Shown here one piece after another: positions 1 to 8,584 of a DNA stretch of 64,000 nucleotides. The stretch is from Planococcus rifietoensis. Lineage in GTDB: Bacteria; Bacillota; Bacilli; Bacillales_A; Planococcaceae. The notes under the pieces were generated by a model. That model had not been told where the DNA came from and searched no databases. It worked only from the letters and a program-made list of their open reading frames with translations. Numbering within the stretch: position 1 is the first letter of the stretch; the number at the start of each line of letters is the position of its first letter. The position numbers were made by a program, and so were the translations under genes. Where the stretch lies: NCBI RefSeq assembly GCF_001465795.2, contig NZ_CP013659.2:310001-374000 (forward strand), given 5' to 3'.

Positions 1-131
1 GTCCCATCAGAAACGTCCACAACATAAAACACATCCCAGTTTTCACTGCTGCCCGAGAAGTTGTATCTATCGCCATCTACACATCCACTTAAAATGAATA
101 GAAGCACCAACAGCCCGCTTATTTTTTTCAC
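1..131 (-). CDS. Putative lipoprotein, N-terminal part only
   Basis: The minus strand reads from a GTG at 131 preceded by a GGGGG-rich ribosome site. The product begins with two lysines, a short hydrophobic stretch and a lipobox-like LSGC, so it is probably exported and lipid-anchored through Cys17. The mature part starts with an acidic/polar stretch (VDGDRYNF). The gene runs off the left edge of the window, so only about 43 residues are visible and no family can be named. The start is supported by the ribosome site and by the signal peptide beginning directly there. Confidence 0.6.
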   Translation of the reverse strand, partial: MKKISGLLVLLFILSGCVDGDRYNFSGSSENWDVFYVVDVSDG

Positions 132-293
132 AAATATTCCCCCTATTTAGTATTTGATGTTTGTTTAATGGCATCAATTTCCTCTTCTTCATTATTATAC
201 CTTAAAATTCAGAAAACATTTACTATTATTTAAACAATAACAAGCTCTAGGTGAGGGGATTTTATAAGGAATTTTAGTATAAAGTCTATCAAC

Positions 294-326
294 AAAACCG
301 CCCAGACGGATCTGGGCGGTTGTTTT
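294..326. terminator. Rho-independent terminator, overlaps stop of the gene at 325-882
   Basis: A perfect stem ACCGCCCAGA/TCTGGGCGGT with a 4-base loop is flanked by A and T runs. On the minus strand it follows the stop codon of the 325-882 gene directly. Confidence 0.8.
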
Positions 327-882
327 AATACATTTCCAAACGCTGCAATTCCTGTCCGTCTGCATCGAGCAATTGGAGCGGGATCGGGCGTTCTTCTGGT
401 GCGTTTTCGATGAACCAGACCGCTTTTCCGGCGAGTCCAGTTTCTTCCATTAATTCGCCCGGGAAGCGCTCGCCAAGCAATAGTTGATCAGCTGGAACCT
501 CGCCGATCTGCACGTGGCGCCCGTCAGCCGGGTCAAACAGTCCGTAGACCAAGCCGTCGCTGCTCATATAGCTGTCGATGCGATCCGGGTCGTCGAGTGA
601 GGGGATGGTAGCTTCGCTTCGCGTCTCGAGTCGCCAGCCAAACCACGATTCGGTTGCAGTCGCCGCCCCGAAATTATCGTCGCCGCGGATGAAGAAAAAT
701 AATGCGCGGCCGTTCAATTCGTAGATCGGCGTCAATACAAGGTCATCATCACCATCGCGCACTGCCTGTTCCGCTGTATCGACTGTATCCGAACTCCACA
801 CGAGCGCGATGATCAACGCTGCGGCGAGCACGAGGCCGAGCAGCACGAGCATGCGTTTTTGAATCAAATTATTCAGGGTCAT
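325..882 (-). CDS. Membrane-anchored protein of unknown function, 185 aa
   Basis: The protein has a positively charged N-terminus (KR at 9-10), one transmembrane helix at about residues 11-29 and a mostly acidic extracellular part of about 155 residues with no cysteine, so it is a single-pass or signal-anchored surface protein. I recognise no enzyme motif in the outer domain. It is monocistronic, with its own terminator overlapping the stop codon. GC content is high and matches the neighbouring core-like genes. Function unknown. Confidence 0.7.
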   Translation of the reverse strand: MTLNNLIQKRMLVLLGLVLAAALIIALVWSSDTVDTAEQAVRDGDDDLVLTPIYELNGRALFFFIRGDDNFGAATATESWFGWRLETRSEATIPSLDDPDRIDSYMSSDGLVYGLFDPADGRHVQIGEVPADQLLLGERFPGELMEETGLAGKAVWFIENAPEERPIPLQLLDADGQELQRLEMY

Positions 883-1049
883 TCACCATTTCCCCTTCCG
901 TTTCACGATGCTTCCATTATACGGTATTTCGCCGGATAGGGTGAAATGAAAAAATAACACAAAACGTTTCAAACGTTTTCTGGAACGGTGAAAAACCAGC
1001 TGGCTCATTATGAATAATCAATGGTGGCACCGTTTTACATAAAAACTGA

Positions 1050-1190
1050 GTAGGCGGATGCAGTGGTTTGTAGAAGCGTCCGCTCGACTCCAGTGGATCA
1101 GCGAGACGACTGAGATCCCGCAAGGCGCAAAGCGACTGAGGAGGCTTGGGCGCGAGCCCACGGAAAGCGAGCGGTAAGCTTCGGAAAACC
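1050..1190 (-). repeat. Intergenic repeat of the GC-rich 'CTTTCCG-GGGCTCG' type
   Basis: Read on the minus strand this stretch runs CGCTTTCCGTGGGCTCGCG, AGCCTCCTC, GCGGGATCTC and GGAGTCGAGCGGACGC. These blocks recur in dispersed intergenic repeats of Bacillales and in related, more degenerate form at 7150-7262 and 55122-55190 of this window. A 96-codon open frame through it (917-1207) has no ribosome site and I take it to be a by-product of the repeat. Confidence 0.55.
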
Positions 1191-1206
1191 AGGTTTATCG
1201 ATTGCA

Positions 1207-1238
1207 TAAAAAACGCCCGGATGCGCCCGGGCGTTTTT
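1207..1238. terminator. Terminator downstream of the 140-aa membrane protein
   Basis: Stem AACGCCCGG/CCGGGCGTT with an A run on one side and a T run on the other; on the minus strand it lies just past the stop at 1241. Confidence 0.8.
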
Positions 1239-1240
1239 CG

Positions 1241-1663
1241 TCAGTCTTTTTCGGTCAAGAACGTAATAACCGCAAACAATAAGAACGCGAGCAGCAAAAT
1301 TGTGCCGCCTGCGATGAAGAAAATCAAGATGAAGGTTTCATTCATATTGAACGGATTCAAATTATAGAACCACATGCCGGCGGTCAAGCCGATTGCGCCG
1401 ATCATCGCGAGAAAGCCGTGAATGGTGACGAGCTTTTTGTACTTGACCGTATATAAGCGGTAGAAGACGCCCCAGGCAAAAACCGAGAGCCAGCCGACGA
1501 GCAGGATGTGGGCGTGGATTGGGCGCAGCGCATAATCCATCTGTCCCGCCATATGCGATCCAAGATAGGTTCCGATAAATCCGAAGATGGCCGAAAACTG
1601 GATCAAGCGCAAGCTCCATTTTTTCTCCAAAGTATTGTTGCGCGGTGTAGCTGTGTTGTTCAT
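1241..1663 (-). CDS. Four-helix membrane protein with HAHxxLxGW motif, heme-copper oxidase subunit I-like
   Basis: The product has four transmembrane helices (about 20-40, 50-68, 80-100 and 108-132). The segment HAHILLVGW at about residues 50-58 is the histidine-containing signature shared by small proteins related to cytochrome c/quinol oxidase subunit I and NnrS-type membrane proteins, where the histidines are expected to bind heme or metal. At 140 residues it is far shorter than a real oxidase subunit and no oxidase partner is nearby, so an actual respiratory role is unproven. The start follows a good AGGAGG site and the gene has its own terminator. Confidence 0.6.
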   Translation of the reverse strand: MNNTATPRNNTLEKKWSLRLIQFSAIFGFIGTYLGSHMAGQMDYALRPIHAHILLVGWLSVFAWGVFYRLYTVKYKKLVTIHGFLAMIGAIGLTAGMWFYNLNPFNMNETFILIFFIAGGTILLLAFLLFAVITFLTEKD

Positions 1664-1795
1664 GAAAATCCTCCTATAGCTTTAGGGCGCCGCGGCGAAA
1701 TGGGCCGCAACATCCCTGAGTTCGTATGACTGTATCATACCGCACGAATATAAACGCTATATGAACGGGGCGTGACAGATCATCGACAATTTTCT

Positions 1796-2650
1796 TTACG
1801 GCGTTTCGCTTTGGGACAAGGGTTCAGCGATTTCGTGTTTCTGCTTCGTATCCTTCAATCCTTTTGTGAGGCGGTAGATGATCCAAGCGGTGAGCAGCGT
1901 GCTGATGATCAAGACGATGATATTGGCGAACGCTTTCGCTTCAATATCCGCAGCTGTGTTGACGATAAACCAGTCGATTGCGAAAAACTCATGAATTGGC
2001 ACATAGATCGATAAAGCCGCGAGTGCATTATTAAGCATGTGGAAGAAAATCGGCAGCAATAAATTGCCGGTGCGCAAATACAACAGAGATGCGATGATGC
2101 CGAACAAAAATGAGCCGACAAAATCGAGATGCAACACGCCGAACATCAAACTCGAAATCAAAATGCCGCCCCACATCGAGGTTTTCGCCGCAATCCGGGT
2201 CAAGAACACGCCGCGGAAAACGAATTCTTCCACGATCGGCGCCAAGATCACGAGCGTCAGCAGCATGAAATACTCATACCCGACACCGCCCGGGGTTTCG
2301 ACTGGCGTCAGCAAAAATTCCGCAAGCCACGGAAACGCCGGATAAAGTATCGCGAGCTGCAGCCAGAACATCGTCAGCGAGAACGCGATCGATACAAGCA
2401 CCATGCCCGTAATGCCGGGAAGCCATGGCTTGACGCCTTTGGTCGTTAAGACTTCGCTAAGCGAAAAATCGGGGTTTTTGCTCCAATAATAATGAAAGAA
2501 AAAGTACGGGACTACAATGTAAAAGGCAATCTGTACCGCGATTTCAGTCGTAACGGGATCCGCGCCGATCAGCATGAAGATGATCAAAGTCGCGATGACG
2601 CCGAGGATAGTGAAGAGAATCAAATAACGCGATTTCATTTCAGCGAACAT
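1796..2650 (-). CDS. CPBP-family intramembrane metalloprotease
   Basis: The protein has eight or so hydrophobic helices and the three CPBP/Abi (Rce1-like) motifs: EEFVFRG at about residues 141-147, an FGVLH histidine motif about 25 residues later, and FFHMLNN near residue 200. In this family the glutamates and histidines form an intramembrane active site that cleaves membrane-associated peptides; bacterial members are linked to bacteriocin self-immunity or membrane protein processing. The substrate here is unknown. The start lies behind an AAGGAGG site. It is a single gene, with no bacteriocin gene next to it. Confidence 0.85.
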   Translation of the reverse strand: MFAEMKSRYLILFTILGVIATLIIFMLIGADPVTTEIAVQIAFYIVVPYFFFHYYWSKNPDFSLSEVLTTKGVKPWLPGITGMVLVSIAFSLTMFWLQLAILYPAFPWLAEFLLTPVETPGGVGYEYFMLLTLVILAPIVEEFVFRGVFLTRIAAKTSMWGGILISSLMFGVLHLDFVGSFLFGIIASLLYLRTGNLLLPIFFHMLNNALAALSIYVPIHEFFAIDWFIVNTAADIEAKAFANIIVLIISTLLTAWIIYRLTKGLKDTKQKHEIAEPLSQSETP

Positions 2651-2892
2651 AAATGGCCTCCTTTTCTTCCTTAATTATACGGAAGATGGGGCGGTTTGTT
2701 TCATAATGAATGAGATTCTTCGTTTTATTAAGTGTATTTCGCAATATTTTTCCTAAAGTGAGTTGAACGAACGGAAAGCGTCTGCCCGGAGCGATTTCGA
2801 ACTTTCAAACCCCTAATCCAAAAATTTCCGTATTGAAGCAAGCGGTTTCAGGGTAAGATGGTAAAAAGGGCTAAGGAGACGGAGGGGTAAAA

Positions 2893-4881
2893 ATGGGAAG
2901 AGTGAAGCTGTGGATGATCGGAATGGGCGCTGCGCTGACGCTTGCGGCGTGTTCAGACGAGGAAGCGGAAGTGCCGGCGCCGGAAGAAGCGGAACCGGAG
3001 ACGGTCGCATCGCCAGAACCGCGTGCAGAGCAATTCATGGAATTGTGGCAAGCGGGCGAATACGATACGCTGTACGAAGAATTTCTGACCGACCGGACCA
3101 AAGAAGCATTCGGCGAAGAGACGTTCATTGACTGGCAAGTGGAACTTGAAGAGCAATTGTCCTTATCGGAGCGCGAAATCGATTGGCAATTGGGCGAAGA
3201 GCCGTGGCTGAAAAACGAGCCGGCGGATATTCCTCTGACGATTTCGATGGACAGCGTCATCGGCGAAATCGAATTCGATAAGACACTGAGTTTTGTCTAC
3301 GAGGAGACGGAAGAAGCTGAAGCAGGCGAATGGTTCGCAGAATGGGATCCGTCTTTCATTTTGCCAAATCTGTCTGAAGACGATAACGTATTCGTGCAAA
3401 TTAGCGATACCGAGCGCGGCGAAATCGTCGACCGCAATGGCAAGGTCATCGCCGGCAATACGGATGCCTACGAAATCGGTGTCGTCCCGGGGAATTTCGA
3501 CCGCGATGATTACACGGAACGGCTCGCCGGGCTTTTGGATTTGTCCGTCGAAGACATTGACGCAGAACTCGAAAAGCCATGGGTCCAGCCGCACCATTAC
3601 GTGCCGCTTGGAACTGTTGGGCCAGACCGCGAGAAATTGAACCGCCTGTTTGCGATTCCCGGAACCAAGCGCACGAAAGTGACGATGCGTCATTATCCGT
3701 ACGGCAAATCGATGGCACACTTGACTGGCTATATCGCGCCGATCACCGCTGAACAGTTAGAAGAGCGCAGCGGCCAAGGGTATGGCCAAGGCGATATCGT
3801 CGGCCGTGAAGGCTTGGAAGAAATCTTCGAAACTGCATTGCGCGGAAAACGAGGCGGCAAGATCTTGATTGAAAAGACCGCACAAAACGAAACGATCACC
3901 GCCGTCGACAACTCGTCGGCAGCCGGCGAGACGGTGGAACTGACAATCGATGCCGATTTGCAGCAGGACGTCTATCAGGAAATGGGTGGGGAACCGGGCG
4001 CTGCAGCCGCGATCGACCCGTACACGGGCGAGACGCATGTGCTGGTCAGTTCGCCGGCTTACGACCCGAATGATTTCATTCCAGGAATCAAGGAAACGCG
4101 CTTCCGCCAGCTCACCAATGATCCGGACCAGCCCTTCTTCAACCGGGCAGCCGCCGCATATCCGCCGTCCTACTTGATGCAGCCAGTTACTGCGGCCGTT
4201 GCTATGAAGCAGGGAACGTTGGATCCGGCGGAAGGCATCGAGATCGACGGGGAGACGTGGCAGAAATTCCCGTCATGGAATGATTTCCGCATCACCCGTC
4301 CGAATCCGGGCGTCAAAAATCCGATTGATTTGGAAAAAGCGCTCGTCCATTCCGACAGCATTTACTTTGCGATCCAGGCCACTAATATGCCAGACGATAG
4401 CTTTTTAGAAGGCTTGAATGAATTCGGCTTCGGCACTACCTTCGATTATCCGGTGCCGCTTGCAGCTTCGCAAATCTCGGAAAGCGGAACGTTCGGCTCA
4501 GAAGGCCAGCTCGCGAGTTCTGCATCCGGCGAGAGTCAAGTGCGCATGAACGTTCTCCATGCAGCGCTCATGTATGGCACATTTTTAGCAGACGGCGAAA
4601 TGAAAAAGCCGATTTTGTTCGGAGACGCAGAAGAAGAAAATTTGAAACAAGAGCTCCTCAGCGCCGAACAAGCGGAAATGGTCCGCACAGCACTCGTCCA
4701 AGCCGGTGAAGAAGACGGCCACGGCCTTGCAGGCAAGACAGCTGTCATCAAAACCGATGATGGCGATATGGGCTGGTTCGCCGGCTACGACCCGAACGTC
4801 GGTAATTTAAGTGCAGCGGTCATGATGGAAGATGAGAAAGACGCAGCGGCTATCGCGGGCGCATTGTTCAGCGATGACTAA
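2893..4881 (+). CDS. Penicillin-binding protein homologue with degenerate catalytic motifs (pseudoenzyme)
   Basis: A 662-residue lipoprotein (lipobox LAAC, Cys20) with the layout of class B PBPs such as Bacillus PbpC and MecA: NTF2-like N-domain about 35-150, dimerisation domain about 165-320, transpeptidase fold about 355-660. The active-site motifs are all altered. Where STFK is expected after YPP/YAPG the sequence is YLMQ (residues 427-430), SxN is SDS (487-489) and KTG is KTA (615-617). The fold-specific context (NRAAAAYPP, ALVHSD, GWFAGYDP) is kept and the frame is open, so this is a conserved pseudoenzyme rather than a decayed gene. It probably no longer acylates beta-lactams and may act as a scaffold or binding protein at the wall. 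Start chosen behind GGAGGGGTAAAA. An Abi-type gene follows 16 bases downstream. Confidence 0.85.
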   Translation: MGRVKLWMIGMGAALTLAACSDEEAEVPAPEEAEPETVASPEPRAEQFMELWQAGEYDTLYEEFLTDRTKEAFGEETFIDWQVELEEQLSLSEREIDWQLGEEPWLKNEPADIPLTISMDSVIGEIEFDKTLSFVYEETEEAEAGEWFAEWDPSFILPNLSEDDNVFVQISDTERGEIVDRNGKVIAGNTDAYEIGVVPGNFDRDDYTERLAGLLDLSVEDIDAELEKPWVQPHHYVPLGTVGPDREKLNRLFAIPGTKRTKVTMRHYPYGKSMAHLTGYIAPITAEQLEERSGQGYGQGDIVGREGLEEIFETALRGKRGGKILIEKTAQNETITAVDNSSAAGETVELTIDADLQQDVYQEMGGEPGAAAAIDPYTGETHVLVSSPAYDPNDFIPGIKETRFRQLTNDPDQPFFNRAAAAYPPSYLMQPVTAAVAMKQGTLDPAEGIEIDGETWQKFPSWNDFRITRPNPGVKNPIDLEKALVHSDSIYFAIQATNMPDDSFLEGLNEFGFGTTFDYPVPLAASQISESGTFGSEGQLASSASGESQVRMNVLHAALMYGTFLADGEMKKPILFGDAEEENLKQELLSAEQAEMVRTALVQAGEEDGHGLAGKTAVIKTDDGDMGWFAGYDPNVGNLSAAVMMEDEKDAAAIAGALFSDD

Positions 4882-4897
4882 ACAGGGAGAGGTGGAC

Positions 4898-5842
4898 ATG
4901 AAAAGCTTTGCGACGCACGACGAACAGCTCGCGATCTTAAAAAGCCGTGGACTCATTGTAGAAGACGAAGCAGCCGCAAGACGCGTGCTATCGCGCGACA
5001 ATTATTATGCACTGATTGACGGATACAAGGAACCGTTCCTTGAGCGCGATGAAACGAAAAACCCGTACGGCCAAGAACTGTACGAAGCCGGCACGACGTT
5101 CAATCATATTCTCGCGCTGTACCAATTCGACCGCAAATTGCGCTTGTTATTGCTCGGGGAACTGTTGAAATTCGAACGCAGCATCAAATCCAAGCTCGCG
5201 TACCGGTTTTCCGAACGCTTCCAAGAAGTTGATAGCTTTCTCGACAGCGCGAATTACAGTCCGGATGAAATTCATTTCCATGAACGCGACCGCATCACCG
5301 CAACGCTCAATAACTTGATCGAAAGCCACAGAAAGCGCCACCGCGTGCGCTATCCGGAGCTTCGCGAGTTTTACGAAAAACACAAGAACTTGCCGCTATG
5401 GGTGCTGGTCAATTTCCTTTCGCTCGGCCAGATTACGAACTTTTATACGGTCATTGACCAGGACTTGCGTACGCGCATCGCGCAGGATTTCGCAGAGGAC
5501 GCAAGAGAACAGGGCATCACACTGCGTGCAGCGGAGCTTGATGAGATCCTATCAATCGTCTTTCCGTTTCGCAACAAGGCGGCGCACGAAGAAGTGCTGT
5601 ATTCGTTCCGCTTAAGGTCTCCGCTTGAACTGGGCAAGCTCGAAGCGCAATTGCATCAGGAAAAAGGCTATATCATACGTGGCACAACCGCTTCATTAAT
5701 TAAGTTGTTGAAAGTGGTGTCACCGCCTGATGAATATGAAGCGTTCACGCGCGAACTGTTGGAATTGATCCGGAGCTTGGAAGAAGCTTTGCCGGAAAGG
5801 CCATACGTGTGGATTATGAAAGATGCGGGATTCCGTGAATAA
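4898..5842 (+). CDS. Abi_2 (AbiD/AbiF-like) family protein with HEPN RNase motif
   Basis: A 314-residue soluble protein matching the Abi_2 family: the early KSRGLIVEDEAAARRVL and NYYALIDGYKEPF blocks and a long helical middle. RNKAAH (Arg225-x4-His230) is the Rx4-6H signature of HEPN ribonucleases. Family members such as AbiD and AbiF of lactococci block phage growth, presumably by RNA cleavage, often without a dedicated antitoxin. The start at 4898 is taken because GGGAGAGGTGGAC precedes it; a longer open frame begins inside the PBP gene. It lies 16 bases after the PBP homologue, so both are probably one transcript, and ends in a strong terminator. Confidence 0.8.
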   Translation: MKSFATHDEQLAILKSRGLIVEDEAAARRVLSRDNYYALIDGYKEPFLERDETKNPYGQELYEAGTTFNHILALYQFDRKLRLLLLGELLKFERSIKSKLAYRFSERFQEVDSFLDSANYSPDEIHFHERDRITATLNNLIESHRKRHRVRYPELREFYEKHKNLPLWVLVNFLSLGQITNFYTVIDQDLRTRIAQDFAEDAREQGITLRAAELDEILSIVFPFRNKAAHEEVLYSFRLRSPLELGKLEAQLHQEKGYIIRGTTASLIKLLKVVSPPDEYEAFTRELLELIRSLEEALPERPYVWIMKDAGFRE

Positions 5843-5843
5843 G

Positions 5844-5873
5844 AAAAGGCCTGGTCCGCGGACCAGGCCTTTT
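5844..5873. terminator. Bidirectional terminator between converging genes
   Basis: Perfect 14-base stem AAAAGGCCTGGTCC/GGACCAGGCCTTTT, between the Abi gene (plus) and the MFS gene (minus); it can serve both strands. Confidence 0.85.
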
Positions 5874-5878
5874 GCATA

Positions 5879-7063
5879 TTATAGACTTTGCGATTTTTGG
5901 TAGCTACGTATGCTGCGTTCAATCGCTGGGCGCGTAATCGAGAACACCGCACAGCCAAGCGCAACCAGTACAATCACCGCGCCGACCCAAGCAGTGCTGG
6001 TGACGGAGCCAGTCTGCGTCAAGGTGAGGCCGCCGACTGCGGAGCCGAGCGCGATGCCGACTTGCAGTGCGGAGTTATTGAAGCTCTGCTGGATGTCGGA
6101 TGTGGCCGGGTCGGTTTCAATCAAATAACTTTGCTGCGGCGGGGCAAGTGCCCAGCTGAGCGCTGCCCAAATGACCATCACTGGCAAAAAGATGACGAGC
6201 GAGAAAGTCGTGAACGGAAGGACGAACAAAGAGACAGCGAAAGCCGAGATGACGATCAAAATGCTTTTCTTTGAACCGATCGAATCGGACAAAGAGCCGC
6301 CGATTGCGCCACCGCTCACTGCTGCGATGCCGAAGATCAAATAACAAGCACTGACCCAGAATGGGCTAAGTTGCATGGTCGTTTCCAAAAACGGCGTGAA
6401 GTACGCATAAACTGTGTAATGCCCAGCAAGCATGAATAGCGTCGCGAGGTGGGCCGTACCGATTTTCGCACTTGCGACCGCTTTTAATTGCTGCTTAAGC
6501 GGAATCGCCGTGCCTCCAGGAATCGGCTGGAGGTAAAGCGCGATCAACGCCATCGAACCGAGCGACAGGGCTGCGATCGCAAGGAAAATGACGCGCCAGC
6601 CGAATGCATCGGCAATCAAAATGCCAAGCGGAACGCCGAGCACGAGCGACGAGCTGATCCCCATAAAGATCAGGCCGATCGCTTTCGCGCGGTAAGGCGG
6701 CTCAACGATTTTCGCTGCGATCGTGAGAGATAGGACGACGATAAGCGCCGTACTCGCCGCGGTAATGACGCGCGCGATGATCATCCACGTAAAGTCTGGG
6801 CTGAAGAACGTCATGATGTTCCCGAGGAAAAAGATGAACATGGAAATCAAATACACTTTCTTGCGCTCAAAACGGCTGGTTGCAATCAGCAATACCGGTC
6901 CGGCGATTGCGTAAATCAAAGCGAACAAGGTGATCAATTGACCGGCAGCGCTCAACGACACATCGAACTCTTCGGCAATGGTTGGCAAGATGCCGCCGAC
7001 AATCAGTTCGACCAGTCCAACTGCCACTGTGGCCAAGGCTAAAATATAAACTTTCAAATTCAT
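5879..7063 (-). CDS. MFS transporter, drug/arabinose-efflux (AraJ/YdhP-like) type
   Basis: About 394 residues with 12 transmembrane helices and the drug:H+ antiporter-1 pattern: [19 protein letters not shown] at the first helix, a loop 2-3 motif around [11 protein letters not shown], and the helix 5 GVPLGILI segment. Such proteins export small toxic compounds or sugars by proton antiport. The start MNLK is preferred over one nine codons earlier because GAAAGGA lies about 9 bases before it. There is no neighbouring regulator of the TetR or MarR type, so the substrate is open. Confidence 0.85.
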   Translation of the reverse strand: MNLKVYILALATVAVGLVELIVGGILPTIAEEFDVSLSAAGQLITLFALIYAIAGPVLLIATSRFERKKVYLISMFIFFLGNIMTFFSPDFTWMIIARVITAASTALIVVLSLTIAAKIVEPPYRAKAIGLIFMGISSSLVLGVPLGILIADAFGWRVIFLAIAALSLGSMALIALYLQPIPGGTAIPLKQQLKAVASAKIGTAHLATLFMLAGHYTVYAYFTPFLETTMQLSPFWVSACYLIFGIAAVSGGAIGGSLSDSIGSKKSILIVISAFAVSLFVLPFTTFSLVIFLPVMVIWAALSWALAPPQQSYLIETDPATSDIQQSFNNSALQVGIALGSAVGGLTLTQTGSVTSTAWVGAVIVLVALGCAVFSITRPAIERSIRSYQKSQSL

Positions 7064-7149
7064 AACATACGCTTCCTTTCGTCTATACAAGTTTTACGGG
7101 TTAGCGCCTTTTAATGGATAAGTTACATTGCTAGTACATTCATCAGATA

Positions 7150-7262
7150 TTCCGCAAAACAGCTGGCTTTCCGGGGGGCTCGAGCTGAACTAATTCGGGC
7201 TATGCGCCCGAATGGATTTCAGCACTTCGCTGGTCCCCCAGGAGTCTGCGCTGTTTTGCTCC
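7150..7262 (+). repeat. Degenerate copy of GC-rich intergenic repeat
   Basis: Begins CAGCTGGCTTTCCGGGGGGC and ends with GGAGTCTGCGCTGTTTTGC; the CCGCAAAACAGCTG/GCTTTCCG start is shared with 55125-55150. The middle carries its own inverted pair (ATTCGGGC...GCCCGAAT). Confidence 0.55.
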
Positions 7263-7341
7263 ATATCTTTGCTTGTAAACTAAGCGTTCTTCTCATTTAT
7301 AGGCTTTGTAAGTTCAACTTGTAGAAGTATCGTCAGAAAAT

Positions 7342-7395
7342 AAAAAAATCCTGATTACAGAAAACGAGTGATCGCTTTCTGTAATCAGGATTTTT
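7342..7395. terminator. Orphan bidirectional hairpin with 16-base perfect stem
   Basis: ATCCTGATTACAGAAA pairs perfectly with TTTCTGTAATCAGGAT across a 12-base loop; A7 precedes and T5 follows. No gene ends here on either strand, so it may end an unannotated small RNA. Confidence 0.6.
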
Positions 7396-7610
7396 CGGTT
7401 CCTGGTAGAGACCCTTAAGCCGTATTCTTAAGGTTATACAGATAGATTATGGGGGTTATTCACTTTGAACAGCTTACTATATAAACGGGGTTTATGCAAG
7501 AAAATATACAATAGACGTCAGACCTCTCCTGAAGAAATGAAACTTAATTCCAGTTCGACCGTAGAATAGACTACCGCAACCAAATCGGTCCACGCGAAAG
7601 GAATGAGTTG

Positions 7611-7781
7611 ATGAAAACGATTGGCTATACGTTTCTTATGCTAGGCCTCGTGTTCTCTATCCTCAGCTTCACGGGCGACCAGTCGCCGGCACTGGGCCTG
7701 ATCTTTATATCAGTCGGCATTACCTATTTCTTTTTGGAGGACGAGGACGAACAAGACGATAAGGACGAAAGCAATTCTTAA
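7611..7781 (+). CDS. Small two-helix membrane protein, 56 aa
   Basis: The frame from ATG 7611 gives two hydrophobic segments (about residues 4-20 and 27-42) and a very acidic tail (EDEDEQDDKDES). A GAAAGGAATG ribosome site sits upstream and a terminator-like hairpin follows at 7826-7874. The pattern resembles small Bacillales membrane proteins of unknown function. It lies just upstream of the two-component genes in the same direction, so it may be involved in that system, but this is only position-based. Confidence 0.6.
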   Translation: MKTIGYTFLMLGLVFSILSFTGDQSPALGLIFISVGITYFFLEDEDEQDDKDESNS

Positions 7782-7825
7782 GATTTTCCACTATTTCCAT
7801 TCAATAGCTAGTCACTTTCAGCGAA

Positions 7826-7874
7826 AGCCTGTATCGTAGATGATAATAAATCTACCGGTACCGGCTTTTTTCAT
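7826..7874 (+). terminator. Terminator after the 56-aa membrane protein
   Basis: Imperfect stem AGCCTGTATCGTAGAT/ATCTACCGGTACCGGCT followed by T6, 25 bases before the response regulator start. Confidence 0.65.
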
Positions 7875-7898
7875 TTTAACAAGGATAGGGGAATACAG

Positions 7899-8582
7899 AT
7901 GAACATACTCGTAGTCGAAGACGATCGGACGATCGCTTCCGGCCTGACATATTCTCTTGAGCAAGAAGGCTTCACCACCGTGTTATGCCACACGTCAAAA
8001 GACGCCAAGGCTACAATCGAACAACAGCTGTCCGCAATCGATTTATGCCTCTTCGATTTGTCTTTGCCCGACGGCAGCGGCTATGACTTATGCGCGCTTG
8101 TGAAAAAGAAAAGCGACATCCCGGTCATTTTCCTGACGGCGTTCGACGATGAAGTGAACGTCGTCATGGGGCTCGATATGGGCGCGGACGATTACATCAC
8201 CAAACCGTTTCGAGTGCGTGAGCTGTTGTCGCGCATCAATTCCGTGCTGCGCCGCTACCAGCGCCATGCGCAGCCGAAAACGGTCGTCGAACTCGGCGAT
8301 GTGCACATCAACATGTCGGACGGCAAAGTCCATAAAGCGGGCAATGAAGTTCTCCTCACTGCGTTGGAATACCGCTTGCTGCTCATTTTCGCGAACCACC
8401 TCGGCCAAGTGCTGACGCGGGCGCAATTGCTCGACCGCATCTGGGACGTCGGCGGCGATTTCGTCAACGACAATACGCTAACGGTCTACATCAAACGGCT
8501 GCGCGAAAAACTGGAAGACGATCCGGCGCGACCGGAACTCATAAAAACAGTCCGCGGCATGGGCTATAAGGCGGGTGAATAA
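7899..8582 (+). CDS. OmpR/PhoB-family response regulator
   Basis: 227 residues: receiver domain with acidic pocket ED at 7-8, phospho-acceptor Asp53 (LCLFDLSLPDG), Thr and Lys in LTAFDD and DDYITKPF, then a winged-helix DNA-binding domain at about 130-225 (NTLTVYIKRLREKL, VRGMGYKAGE). It would be phosphorylated by the kinase two bases downstream. The direct repeats of GTCAC spaced 11 bases before the ABC transporter genes (10078-10104) are a plausible binding site, since OmpR-type dimers bind such repeats. Confidence 0.9.
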   Translation: MNILVVEDDRTIASGLTYSLEQEGFTTVLCHTSKDAKATIEQQLSAIDLCLFDLSLPDGSGYDLCALVKKKSDIPVIFLTAFDDEVNVVMGLDMGADDYITKPFRVRELLSRINSVLRRYQRHAQPKTVVELGDVHINMSDGKVHKAGNEVLLTALEYRLLLIFANHLGQVLTRAQLLDRIWDVGGDFVNDNTLTVYIKRLREKLEDDPARPELIKTVRGMGYKAGE

Positions 8583-8584
8583 GG

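Larger units (their letters stand above)
7064..7610. other. Gene-free stretch of about 550 bases
   Basis: Besides the repeat at 7150-7262 it holds a long perfect hairpin at 7342-7395 and a second hairpin at 7409-7434 (CCTTAAG...CTTAAGG). No protein-coding frame with a ribosome site was found. The hairpins suggest a small RNA or an orphan terminator. Confidence 0.5.

Noticed and set aside
917..1207. 96-codon minus-strand open frame
   Set aside because: It runs through an intergenic repeat, has no ribosome site and its composition (many Pro, Leu, Ser, Arg) is that of a chance frame in GC-rich DNA.
3163..3720. 185-codon frame opposite the PBP gene
   Set aside because: Mirror frame of a clearly coding gene, with no start signal. 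Similar long shadows lie opposite the permease, monooxygenase, amidase and coiled-coil genes and were left out.
4832..4897. Upstream extension of the Abi gene
   Set aside because: It overlaps the PBP coding region and lacks a ribosome site, whereas ATG 4898 has a good one.
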